Source: Anaerolineae bacterium (GTDB taxonomy: Bacteria; Chloroflexota; Anaerolineae; B4-G1; DUEL01). From it: a DNA stretch of 25,095 nt. The notes below the pieces were generated by a model. It saw nothing but the letters and a program-made list of their open reading frames with translations. It was not told the DNA's origin and made no database searches. A program made the translations under genes and the position numbers. This document shows positions 15,594 through 21,941 of this stretch, one piece after another; the first letter of the stretch is position 1, and the number at the start of each line of letters is the position of its first letter. The DNA is taken from the NCBI GenBank assembly GCA_029932895.1, contig JAOZPF010000005.1, forward strand, positions 1 through 25,095. The letters run 5' to 3'.

Positions 15594-17786
15594 CTAGATG
15601 TGTCCCCAACCACGGGTAAAGACTGCCTCGCCCGTCACTTTGGGCGCGCGGACGCGATAGATGAGGCGAATGACCTCCGGCGCAGCGACAAAGATGATGA
15701 TCAGCGCCTGGAGGATAGAGATGATGTCGATCGGCACGTGGGCGACCCCCTGCATCGTCTGCGCGCCGGCGCGCAGGAACCCGAACATCAGTGCTGCCAA
15801 CAATACTCCTATCGGGTGGCTCTTGCCCAACAATGCCAGGGCGATAGAGTCGAAGCCATAGCCAGAGAAGAAGGCGTTGGGCATATAGTGGATGACTCCT
15901 AGCACATCGTGGGCGCCTGCCAGCCCGGCCAGAGCACCGCTCAGCCCCATTGCCATGATGATATTCTTGGCCACGCTGATCCCGGCGGTCCGGGCAGCCC
16001 GTGGGTTCGCCCCCACTGCCCGTATCTCGAACCCTATCGTCGTCCTGAACAGCAGCCACTGAACCACAAAGACGGTGGCCAGGGCCAGAAAGAGGCCCAC
16101 GTTGACGTTGGTGGCTGGGTCGCTGGGGAAGAACTGGGGCAGGTAGGCAGATTGCTCGACGAAAGGGCTCACCGGCAGGCTGGAGTTGGGTCGGGACATC
16201 GGCCCGCCCACATTCAGCATAAAGTCGGCTAACTGGTAAGCGATGTAGTTGAGCATGATGGTGTTGATCACCTCGTGGGCCCCTGTCTTGGCTTTGAGGA
16301 AGCCGGCGATGGCCGACCAGAGCGCCCCGCCGGCCATGCCGGCGAGCAGAGCCAGGGGGAGGTGAATGAACCAGGGCACCCCTTTCAGGCTGTACCCCAC
16401 ATAGACCGATGCCAGCCCGCCGATAAAGTACTGCCCTTCGGCACCGATGTTGAATAGCCCGCCGCGAAAGCCGAGGGCCACGGCCAACCCGGCAAAGATG
16501 TAAGGCGTGGAGATGCGCAGGCTTTCCATCAGCGGGCGGATGCCACGCATTAGGAGTGTGGTCTCTCCCGTTTGGGAATAGATGCGGAACCCTTCGATGA
16601 TGCGCGTCGGGCTGCCAAAGGCCCCCACAAAGAGAGCCGAGTAGGCTTCGGCAATCGCGTGCCAGGAGGCAGACAGCCCGGCGAGCAGCCCCGCGCCAAA
16701 AGCCTCCCACACATCGGGGTCGAAAGCGGCGATAAAGACTGCGCCGATGACCAGTGCGGTAAAGATCGCCAAAAAGATCATCGATGCCGATTGCCAGTTC
16801 CAGGCTCGCATGCGCGCCAGGAACCCCGCCTGCAGGTCTTCTCCTTCGCGGCCCACATAGGTGCGGACCCGCCCGAACCGCAGCTTGTCCTCCACCTCTC
16901 TGATCGTGCCCCGCACTTCGGAGGGAACTGTCACATCGGCTTGATGATACGGAGCCAGGCCTACTCCCTGGTTGCTCAGGTCAAAGTGCAACGTGCCGCC
17001 GCGGAGCTTGCCCGTTGCCGCCCGAGAGACCGCTGTGTGGACCGCCTCGTCCACCTGCTTGACGGCGCTGGTCAGTATCCTCTGCGCGCCAGGGTTCTGG
17101 CCGCTGGCAAAGGTCGTCACCCACTCGTCCTGGTCTACCCCGATGACCCAGACCCCTTTCTCGGCGGCGGCCATAATTCCCGCGCGACCGCTCATTCCAG
17201 CGGCGGCAAAGATCACATCGGCCCCCTGCTCGATCAGTCCTGTGGCGGCCTCTATGCCGGCCTTGGGGTCACTGAAAGAGTCGGTGTATACCTGTAGCAT
17301 ATTCGCTCGCCGGTTGGTGTGCGCCAGGCCGTGCTCGAATCCCCTCTGGTACTTGCGCACCGGCGGCACGTCCATCCCGCCCACGAACCCTACCGTTCCC
17401 CGCTCCGTTATCAATCCCGCCAGCGCCCCGGCGAGGAAACCAGCCTGGTCCTCGGCGAAAACCAACCCGGTGACGTTCTCGGCCTCGACCAACGGCTCGT
17501 AATCCACGACGATAAAGTGTATAGAGGGGTGCTGAGCCGCCAACTGTTCGACCTTGGCCCCCTTGGTGGAGCCAACGGTGACGATGATCGAGCAGCCACG
17601 GGCGATGAGCCGCTTGAAGTTGCTCTCGTATTCGTCCGGCGACACCGTCTCGGTCACCTCTACCTCTAGGCCGAGTTCATCGGCTGCCCGCGCCAGCCCT
17701 TCGTAGGCGTACTGGTTGAACGCACCGTCGTCAATGCGGCCATCGTCGGTGACCAGACCAACTCGCGGTTTCTCAGGCGGTTGCAC
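15594..17786 (-). CDS. Fusion of BMP-family ligand-binding domain and ABC permease
   Basis: This 730-residue fusion has a complete BMP/PnrA-type periplasmic-binding-protein domain at residues 7-300. Its ligand-loop motif GRIDDGAFNQ matches GGIDDKSFN of the free lipoprotein. A linker leads to a first transmembrane helix at 334-355 and then the permease core, including IFAGLAVALGFRGGLFNIGAEGQ (430-452) and the coupling loop GANPRAARTAGI (592-603). There is no signal peptide before the binding domain. The start is secure: GTG at 17786 with AAAGGAGG upstream, overlapping the ATPase gene by 14 bases. The basic residues RMRAW just before the first helix suggest that the N-terminal domain stays in the cytoplasm. 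That would make it a ligand sensor on the inside rather than a capture domain. In Bacillus the BMP-family protein Med is also non-lipoprotein and regulatory. Confidence 0.9.
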   Translation of the reverse strand: MQPPEKPRVGLVTDDGRIDDGAFNQYAYEGLARAADELGLEVEVTETVSPDEYESNFKRLIARGCSIIVTVGSTKGAKVEQLAAQHPSIHFIVVDYEPLVEAENVTGLVFAEDQAGFLAGALAGLITERGTVGFVGGMDVPPVRKYQRGFEHGLAHTNRRANMLQVYTDSFSDPKAGIEAATGLIEQGADVIFAAAGMSGRAGIMAAAEKGVWVIGVDQDEWVTTFASGQNPGAQRILTSAVKQVDEAVHTAVSRAATGKLRGGTLHFDLSNQGVGLAPYHQADVTVPSEVRGTIREVEDKLRFGRVRTYVGREGEDLQAGFLARMRAWNWQSASMIFLAIFTALVIGAVFIAAFDPDVWEAFGAGLLAGLSASWHAIAEAYSALFVGAFGSPTRIIEGFRIYSQTGETTLLMRGIRPLMESLRISTPYIFAGLAVALGFRGGLFNIGAEGQYFIGGLASVYVGYSLKGVPWFIHLPLALLAGMAGGALWSAIAGFLKAKTGAHEVINTIMLNYIAYQLADFMLNVGGPMSRPNSSLPVSPFVEQSAYLPQFFPSDPATNVNVGLFLALATVFVVQWLLFRTTIGFEIRAVGANPRAARTAGISVAKNIIMAMGLSGALAGLAGAHDVLGVIHYMPNAFFSGYGFDSIALALLGKSHPIGVLLAALMFGFLRAGAQTMQGVAHVPIDIISILQALIIIFVAAPEVIRLIYRVRAPKVTGEAVFTRGWGHI

Positions 17787-19308
17787 GGGTGGCCTCCTTT
17801 CGCTGCCCCCCTGCCATCAGGAGGCCGATCTCCTCTTTGGTCGCCTCTCCGGCGGGCAGTATATCAACGATTTCTCCCTCGTACATCACCGCAATGCGGT
17901 CGGCCAGCCCCATCACTTCGTCCAACTCGGAAGAGACCAGCAACACGGCACATCCTTGGTCCCGTTTCTCGATGATGCGATGGTGGATGTACTCGATGGA
18001 GCCGACGTCCAGCCCCCGTGTGGGCTGGGAGGCGACGAGTAGTTTGATCGGGCGGGAAAATTCGCGGGCGACGATGACTTTCTGCTGGTTGCCGCCGGAA
18101 AGGTTGGCTACCGGTGTCATCACGCTGGGAGTGCGCACGTCGAACTCGCGGGCCCGCTGTTCCGCCGTCGAGAGAATAGTCTCCTGGTCCATGACAACCC
18201 CGTGGGCAAAGGGTGGTAGGTAGTAGGTGTTGAGGACCATGTTATCGGCGACGGGAAAGTTGAGCACGAGGCCGTCCCTCTGGCGGTCCTCCGGGACGTG
18301 GGCCACTCCCTGTTGCAGTACCTTGCGCGGTGGAGCCCCGGCCATGTCGGTTCCCAATATACTCACCCGGCCTGCCGCCGCCGTCCGCAGCCCTGTCAGC
18401 GCTTGCACCAGCTCCGTTTGGCCGTTCCCCTGCACGCCAGCGACGCCGAGCACCTCGCCGGCATGCACCTGGAAAGAGACCCCCCGCACGGCCTGGTTGC
18501 CCTGGTCGTCCATCACCTCCAGCCCTTGGACCTCTAGGACCGGTTCCCCTGGCTGGGCAGGCCCTTTTTCCACCTGCAACAGCACCTCGCGCCCCACCAT
18601 CATTGAGGCCAACTGTTGCTCGTTCGTCTCCGCCGGGCTGGTGGTGCCCACCACGCGCCCGTTGCGCAGCACTGTGATGCGGTCGGCCAGCGCCATCACT
18701 TCTTTGAGCTTGTGGGTGATAAAGATCACCGACTTGCCCTGCTCCACCAGCGAGCGGATCACCTCAAACAGGTCCTCTACCTCCTGCGGGGTGAGGACCG
18801 CGGTCGGCTCGTCCAGGATCAGGATGTCGGCCTCGCGGTAGAGGAGCTTGATGATCTCGACCCGTTGCTGGACGCCCACCGGCAGGTCCTTGACATACGC
18901 ATCGGGGTTGATCTCCAGGCCGTATTGGGATGAAATGTGGCGGATGCGGCGGGCGGCGTCGGCCTGGTCTAGGAAGAGGCCGTGCTTGATCGACTCGACG
19001 CCCAGCATGACATTTTCCGTCACCGTGAGCACCGGCACCAGCATAAAGTGCTGGTGCACCATGCCGATACCCTGGGTGATGGCGTCGTTAGGCTCGCGGA
19101 TGGTGACGTGTTGGCCGCGGATGAATATCTCGCCCTCGTCGGGGGTGTAGAGGCCGTAGAGGATATTCATCAGCGTGGACTTGCCCGCCCCGTTTTCCCC
19201 CAAGAGGGCGTGAATCTCGCCTTCCTCCAGAGTCAGGCTGATGTGGTCGTTAGCCAGGACTCCAGGGAAGGCTTTGGTGACGTCGCGCAATTCCAGGACA
19301 GGGGGCAT
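17773..19308 (-). CDS. ABC transporter ATP-binding protein with two ATPase domains (BMP/nucleoside family)
   Basis: This 511-residue double ATPase is of the sugar/nucleoside importer type. The first domain has Walker A GENGAGKST (37-45), the signature-like LPVGVQQRVEI and Walker B LILDEPTAVLT. The second has a degenerate Walker A (GNGQTE, lysine replaced by glutamine), signature LSGGNQQKV and ASQPTRGLD, where glutamine stands for the catalytic glutamate. These changes are usual in the family, leaving one active site. The ATG at 19308 is chosen over 19344 because it directly follows AAGGAGGTGACG. It overlaps the fusion permease gene by 14 bases. It energises uptake by the two permease domains encoded next. 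Confidence 0.94.
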   Translation of the reverse strand: MPPVLELRDVTKAFPGVLANDHISLTLEEGEIHALLGENGAGKSTLMNILYGLYTPDEGEIFIRGQHVTIREPNDAITQGIGMVHQHFMLVPVLTVTENVMLGVESIKHGLFLDQADAARRIRHISSQYGLEINPDAYVKDLPVGVQQRVEIIKLLYREADILILDEPTAVLTPQEVEDLFEVIRSLVEQGKSVIFITHKLKEVMALADRITVLRNGRVVGTTSPAETNEQQLASMMVGREVLLQVEKGPAQPGEPVLEVQGLEVMDDQGNQAVRGVSFQVHAGEVLGVAGVQGNGQTELVQALTGLRTAAAGRVSILGTDMAGAPPRKVLQQGVAHVPEDRQRDGLVLNFPVADNMVLNTYYLPPFAHGVVMDQETILSTAEQRAREFDVRTPSVMTPVANLSGGNQQKVIVAREFSRPIKLLVASQPTRGLDVGSIEYIHHRIIEKRDQGCAVLLVSSELDEVMGLADRIAVMYEGEIVDILPAGEATKEEIGLLMAGGQRKEATRATA

Positions 19309-19329
19309 CGTCACCTCCTTGGTATGTCT

Positions 19330-19357
19330 CCCTCCTCCCGCCACAGGGGGAGGAGGG
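19330..19357 (-). promoter_or_regulatory. Hairpin just upstream of the ATPase ribosome site
   Basis: CCCTCCTCCC (19330-19339) and GGGAGGAGGG (19348-19357) are a perfect 10-bp inverted repeat with an 8-base loop. It ends about 10 bases before the AAGGAGG of the ATPase gene. The CCTCC arm could also pair with that ribosome site, so it may set ATPase expression relative to the lipoprotein. The pairing is visible; the function is inferred. Confidence 0.55.
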
Positions 19358-19382
19358 ACATCGCCGGCCTGTGCCGATGAGA

Positions 19383-19418
19383 GAAAAGGGCGGTGCCGGT
19401 AGGGGCCTGCACCGCCCT
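19383..19418 (-). terminator. Intrinsic terminator/attenuator after the binding-protein gene
   Basis: On the minus strand AGGGCGGTGC and GCACCGCCCT (19409-19418 and 19387-19396) form a 10-bp stem with a 12-base loop followed by TTTTCTCTC. It starts 14 bases after the lipoprotein stop. Partial termination here would give more lipoprotein than ATPase and permease, as is common in ABC importer operons. Confidence 0.72.
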
Positions 19419-19431
19419 CCCTACGTCCGGC

Positions 19432-20463
19432 CTATCCTTCCCAGCCGGTGCTGACAGTGCCGTCGATGATGTCTTGACGGAGCTGATCTAGCTCATCCTT
19501 GAGCGTCTGGGGAATATCGTCGTCGAACTCGTGGAAGGGAGCGATGCTCACCCCTTCATTTTCCAGTGTGCCGATCAGGTAGCCGCCCTCAAAGGTGCCG
19601 TTCATCGCCTGCTCGATGGCCAGCGGGACAGTGTTGTCCATCCGCTTCATCACGCTGGTGAGTGTGACGGCGCAGTACTCCTCAGCGCTGATGCACCAGT
19701 CGGTGTCCACGCCGATGAGCATGGTGCCAGGGTTCTCCTGGATTGCCGCGGCCGTGCCGAGGCCCACCGGGCCAGCGACAGGCATGATGATGTCCGCGCC
19801 CTCGGCGATCAGGTCCTCCGCCGCGCGGCGACCATCGTCGGTCGACTCAAAGTTGCCGACAAAGAGGTCCATGCCCAGCACCTCGACGCTCGTGCCGTGC
19901 TGCTGGTTGTAGTACTCGACGCCGTTCTGGAAGCCGACCATAAAGATAGTCACCGGCGGGATCTCGATGCCGCCAAAGGTGCCCACCTTGCCGGTCTTGG
20001 TCATCCCTGCCGCCAGGTAGCCCGCCAGGAAGGCGGCCTGGTCGGTGGCAAAGCCCAGCCCGAGCAGGTTGGGCAGGCTCGTGTCGCCATAGAACTGGTC
20101 GATGCCGGCGAAATAGATGTCGGGGTTCTGCTGGGCAAAGGTCGCCGTGTCGTCGGTCAGCAGAAAGCCCACGGTGACGATCATGTCGTACCCTTGGTCG
20201 ACAAACTGCTGCAGGTTGGCGGCATAGTCGGTCTGCTGCTGGGACTCGAGGTAAGCCACCTCGACGCCCAAGCGGTCCTGGGCCACCAGCATACCCTGCC
20301 AGGCGGTTGCATTGAAGGACTTGTCGTCGATGCCGCCCACGTCGGTCACCTGGCCGACGCGGAAGGGAGCCGCGGTCGGCTCAGGCGTCGGGGTCGGTCC
20401 GCAGCCGGCCAGCAACGTGGTTATGGTCAACATACCCGCAATAAGCAATAGGCTCTTCTTCAT
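19432..20463 (-). CDS. BMP family ABC transporter substrate-binding lipoprotein
   Basis: This 343-residue protein is the capture component of the importer. It has a lipoprotein signal peptide MKKSLLLIAGMLTITTLLAGC with lipobox cysteine 21, a short Thr/Pro linker, and the BMP/PnrA domain starting FRVGQVTDVGGIDDKSFNATAW. Further family landmarks are GFATDQAAFLAGYLAAGMTKTGKVGTFGG and GVDTDWC. Characterised relatives bind purine nucleosides; riboflavin or other ligands occur in the wider family, so the ligand is not certain. The ATG follows AAAGGAG. It is first in the operon, behind a near-consensus promoter with a leader of about 90 bases. Confidence 0.93.
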   Translation of the reverse strand: MKKSLLLIAGMLTITTLLAGCGPTPTPEPTAAPFRVGQVTDVGGIDDKSFNATAWQGMLVAQDRLGVEVAYLESQQQTDYAANLQQFVDQGYDMIVTVGFLLTDDTATFAQQNPDIYFAGIDQFYGDTSLPNLLGLGFATDQAAFLAGYLAAGMTKTGKVGTFGGIEIPPVTIFMVGFQNGVEYYNQQHGTSVEVLGMDLFVGNFESTDDGRRAAEDLIAEGADIIMPVAGPVGLGTAAAIQENPGTMLIGVDTDWCISAEEYCAVTLTSVMKRMDNTVPLAIEQAMNGTFEGGYLIGTLENEGVSIAPFHEFDDDIPQTLKDELDQLRQDIIDGTVSTGWEG

Positions 20464-20562
20464 AACTTGCTCTCCTTTGGTTAATTGGTTAGTTAGTTGA
20501 TTGGGTCACAAGTGCATCTTTCCCCTGCACCACCTCCCCTGTGCTGGTGTAATAGCGTGGGT

Positions 20563-20591
20563 ATTATGGCCTGAAAATGGGAATAAGTCAA
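20563..20591 (-). promoter_or_regulatory. Promoter of the BMP importer operon
   Basis: On the minus strand TTGACT (20591-20586), a 17-base spacer and CATAAT (20568-20563) form a near-consensus sigma-70 promoter. Transcription would start near 20556, leaving an untranslated leader of about 93 bases before the ATG at 20463. The leader contains short self-complementary pieces (CACC/GGTG, GCAC/GTGC) but matches no riboswitch I recognise. Confidence 0.75.
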
Positions 20592-20648
20592 GAGGGAATG
20601 GGCGCGAGGGGGCGATAGGATCAGTAAACTGGGCAGAACCCGGCCAGC

Positions 20649-20676
20649 TTGACAAATGTCTAAAGAGAAGTATAAT
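20649..20676 (+). promoter_or_regulatory. Consensus promoter of the perR/peroxiredoxin cluster
   Basis: A perfect TTGACA (20649-20654) is separated by 16 bases from a perfect TATAAT (20671-20676). It drives the gene starting at 20712 with a short leader. Such a perfect and AT-rich element is striking in this GC-rich sequence and suggests a strong promoter held in check by a repressor. Confidence 0.85.
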
Positions 20677-20684
20677 TATTTATG
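20670..20684 (+). promoter_or_regulatory. PerR-box-like operator overlapping the -10
   Basis: The bases TATAATTATT (20671-20680) match 10 consecutive positions of the 15-base Bacillus PerR box; the last four positions and the first differ. It contains the 8-base palindrome ATAATTAT (20672-20679). Its overlap with the -10 and its place before a PerR-like gene and a peroxiredoxin support autorepression relieved by peroxide. AT-rich promoters can resemble this site by chance. Confidence 0.5.
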
Positions 20685-20711
20685 GAGAGCAATTCTTTAT
20701 AGGTAGGTAAT

Positions 20712-21170
20712 ATGAGTGATAGGCTAGAGTCCATTACCCAACGGTTAAAGAGCAATGGCTACCGACTGACGCCGCAGCGAATGGCCATCATCAAGACGGT
20801 GATGGACAGCCACGACCACCTCACCGCCGAGCAGATTTACCAACAGGTCGTGGCTGATTTCCCGATGATCAGCCTCGCCACCGTCTACAAGACGCTGCAC
20901 ATGCTCGAGGAACTGGGCGAAGTGACAGAGCTGAGTGTGGACGGGCGCAGTCTCTATGATAGCGACACGGTTCCCCATCCTCACCTGATCTGTATCAAAT
21001 GCCATGCCATCATCGATCTTCCGCCCGAAGCAATGGTCCAGATACCCCAAGAGGCGATCGACGGCACGGGGTTCCAGGTACTGTGGTACGAGATGGAGGG
21101 GTACGGCCTGTGTAGTCAGTGTGCAAGCTCCGCCGGTGAGCACCGACCCCGGCGGCACGTGTCCGTTTGA
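20712..21170 (+). CDS. perR: Fur-family peroxide-responsive repressor (PerR-like)
   Basis: This 152-residue Fur-family repressor has an N-terminal winged helix (RLTPQRMAIIKTV to ISLATVYKTLHML). The C-terminal domain has the structural zinc cysteines Cys94, Cys97, Cys134 and Cys137. The regulatory metal site aligns residue by residue with Bacillus PerR: His36, Asp83, His89, His91 and Asp102 correspond to His37, Asp85, His91, His93 and Asp104. The aspartate at the second position is the PerR-type choice; Fur proteins usually have glutamate. In PerR, iron-catalysed oxidation of two of these histidines releases the DNA. The ribosome site is AGGTAGG. The downstream genes are all peroxide, superoxide or metal defence, which supports this role. 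Confidence 0.85.
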   Translation: MSDRLESITQRLKSNGYRLTPQRMAIIKTVMDSHDHLTAEQIYQQVVADFPMISLATVYKTLHMLEELGEVTELSVDGRSLYDSDTVPHPHLICIKCHAIIDLPPEAMVQIPQEAIDGTGFQVLWYEMEGYGLCSQCASSAGEHRPRRHVSV

Positions 21171-21189
21171 GTTGTGAGAGGAGGTCCAT

Positions 21190-21282
21190 ATGCCCGAAGT
21201 AGATTCTTGTGTTCAACCAGCAGGCGGTCCGCTGCTCCCGCCCGCCGACCAACCAGTCTCGTCAGCAGAAAAGGAGGTTCAT
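21190..21282 (+). other. In-frame upstream start, 31-codon extension of the peroxiredoxin
   Basis: An ATG at 21190 with its own ribosome site (AGAGGAGG, 21177-21184) reads in frame into the peroxiredoxin start at 21283, which has AAGGAGG (21271-21277). Both starts share the pattern AGGAGGT, one base, CATATG. The 31 residues (MPEVDSCVQPAGGPLLPPAD and onward to KEVH) have no recognised domain and contain one cysteine. Two protein forms, or a duplicated initiation signal, are possible. Confidence 0.5.
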
Positions 21283-21879
21283 ATGACTAGTGCGCGTGTT
21301 GGGAAGGAAGCCCCGGATTTCGAGGCCTCGGCCTACATAGCCGGCGAGGGATTCAAGAACGTCAAGCTCTCTGACTACCGGGGCCAGTGGGTGGTGCTTT
21401 GTTTCTACCCCGGTGACTTTACCTTTGTCTGACCGACGGAGCTGTCGGCAGTTGCCGTCAGGTATCCGCAGTTGAAGGAGCTGGGCGTCGAGGTGCTCTC
21501 TGTTAGCACCGACAGCCGCTTCACTCACAAGATCTGGAACGAGGGCGAGCTCTCCAAGATGGTCGACGGTGGTATCCCCTACCCCATGCTCTCCGACCAG
21601 GGAGGACGCATTGGCACCGTCTATGGAGTTTACGACGAGGCGGCTGGCGTGGACATCCGCGGCCGGTTCATCATCGACCCCGATGGCGTGATCCAGGCGA
21701 TGGAGGTCCTCACCCCGCCCGTGGGCCGCAACCCCGACGAGTTGATCCGTCAGGTCAAGGCCTTCCAGCACGTGCGGGCGACCGGCGAGGCAACCCCCTC
21801 GGGCTGGACGCCCGGGGCCAAGACTCTCAAGCCCGGCCCCGACCTGGTGGGTCAGGTGTGGAAGGTGTGGAAACCATAG
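21283..21879 (+). CDS. AhpC/Prx1-type peroxiredoxin, probable selenoprotein (in-frame TGA = Sec50)
   Basis: Peroxiredoxins reduce hydrogen peroxide and organic peroxides. The frame from the ATG at 21283 encodes 198 residues if the TGA at 21430-21432 is read through. That TGA sits exactly where the peroxidatic cysteine belongs: the sequence is FYPGDFTFV, TGA, PTEL, while the family has FVCPTEL. Family sequence continues in the same frame on both sides, including the later RGRFIIDPDG. The codon is therefore best read as selenocysteine, and a hairpin follows it directly. The usual C-terminal resolving cysteine (GEVCPAGW in relatives) is replaced by Thr171 in GEATPSGW; the only cysteine is Cys40. 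A nonsense mutation or sequencing error is the alternative. An upstream in-frame ATG at 21190 would add 31 residues. No sel genes are visible in this window. Confidence 0.85.
21433..21459 (+). promoter_or_regulatory. Candidate SECIS hairpin directly after the TGA
   Basis: GACGGAGCTG (21435-21444) pairs with CAGTT and CCGTC (21449-21453, 21455-21459) around the tetraloop TCGG, with one bulged G at 21454; one G-T pair is included. An alternative fold is CCGAC with GTCGG (21433-21437, 21444-21448) around GGAGCT. Bacterial selenocysteine insertion needs a hairpin just behind the UGA inside the coding region. The loop here begins 12 bases after the UGA, closer than in E. coli fdhF, so recognition by a local SelB is inferred. 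Confidence 0.5.
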
Positions 21880-21888
21880 GCTGATGTT

Positions 21889-21920
21889 GAGAGAGGGGTG
21901 GATGTATCCGCCCCTCTCTC
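21889..21920 (+). terminator. Strong hairpin after the peroxiredoxin gene
   Basis: GAGAGAGGGG (21889-21898) and CCCCTCTCTC (21911-21920) form a perfect 10-bp stem, extendable by a T-G pair and GGA/TCC around the loop. It begins 10 bases after the stop. There is no T-run, so it may be an attenuator or mRNA-stabilising structure rather than a full intrinsic terminator. Confidence 0.55.
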
Positions 21921-21941
21921 GAGTTGCGTTGAAGAAGCGTG

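Noticed and set aside
15580..16710. Minus-strand 376-codon frame overlapping the fusion permease
   Set aside because: It is a shifted frame of the permease-domain coding region, rich in Arg/His/Pro, while the other frame has clear BMP-permease homology.
18227..18500. Second ATPase domain of the importer as mutated (Walker lysine and catalytic glutamate replaced)
   Set aside because: These substitutions are normal for the second domain in BMP/ribose-type double ATPases, so they are not a sign of decay.
20464..20556. Leader of the BMP lipoprotein gene as a riboswitch
   Set aside because: Only short, competing stems are present and none of the conserved blocks of purine, deoxyguanosine or other known riboswitches could be found.
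20501..20710. Plus-strand 69-codon frame upstream of perR
   Set aside because: It spans both divergent promoters and would be transcribed only from an unseen upstream start; no ribosome site or homology.
21430..21432. TGA as an ordinary stop giving a truncated peroxiredoxin
   Set aside because: The family sequence continues in the same frame for about 150 residues and the TGA replaces exactly the catalytic cysteine. A nonsense mutation cannot be excluded, but it is the less likely reading.
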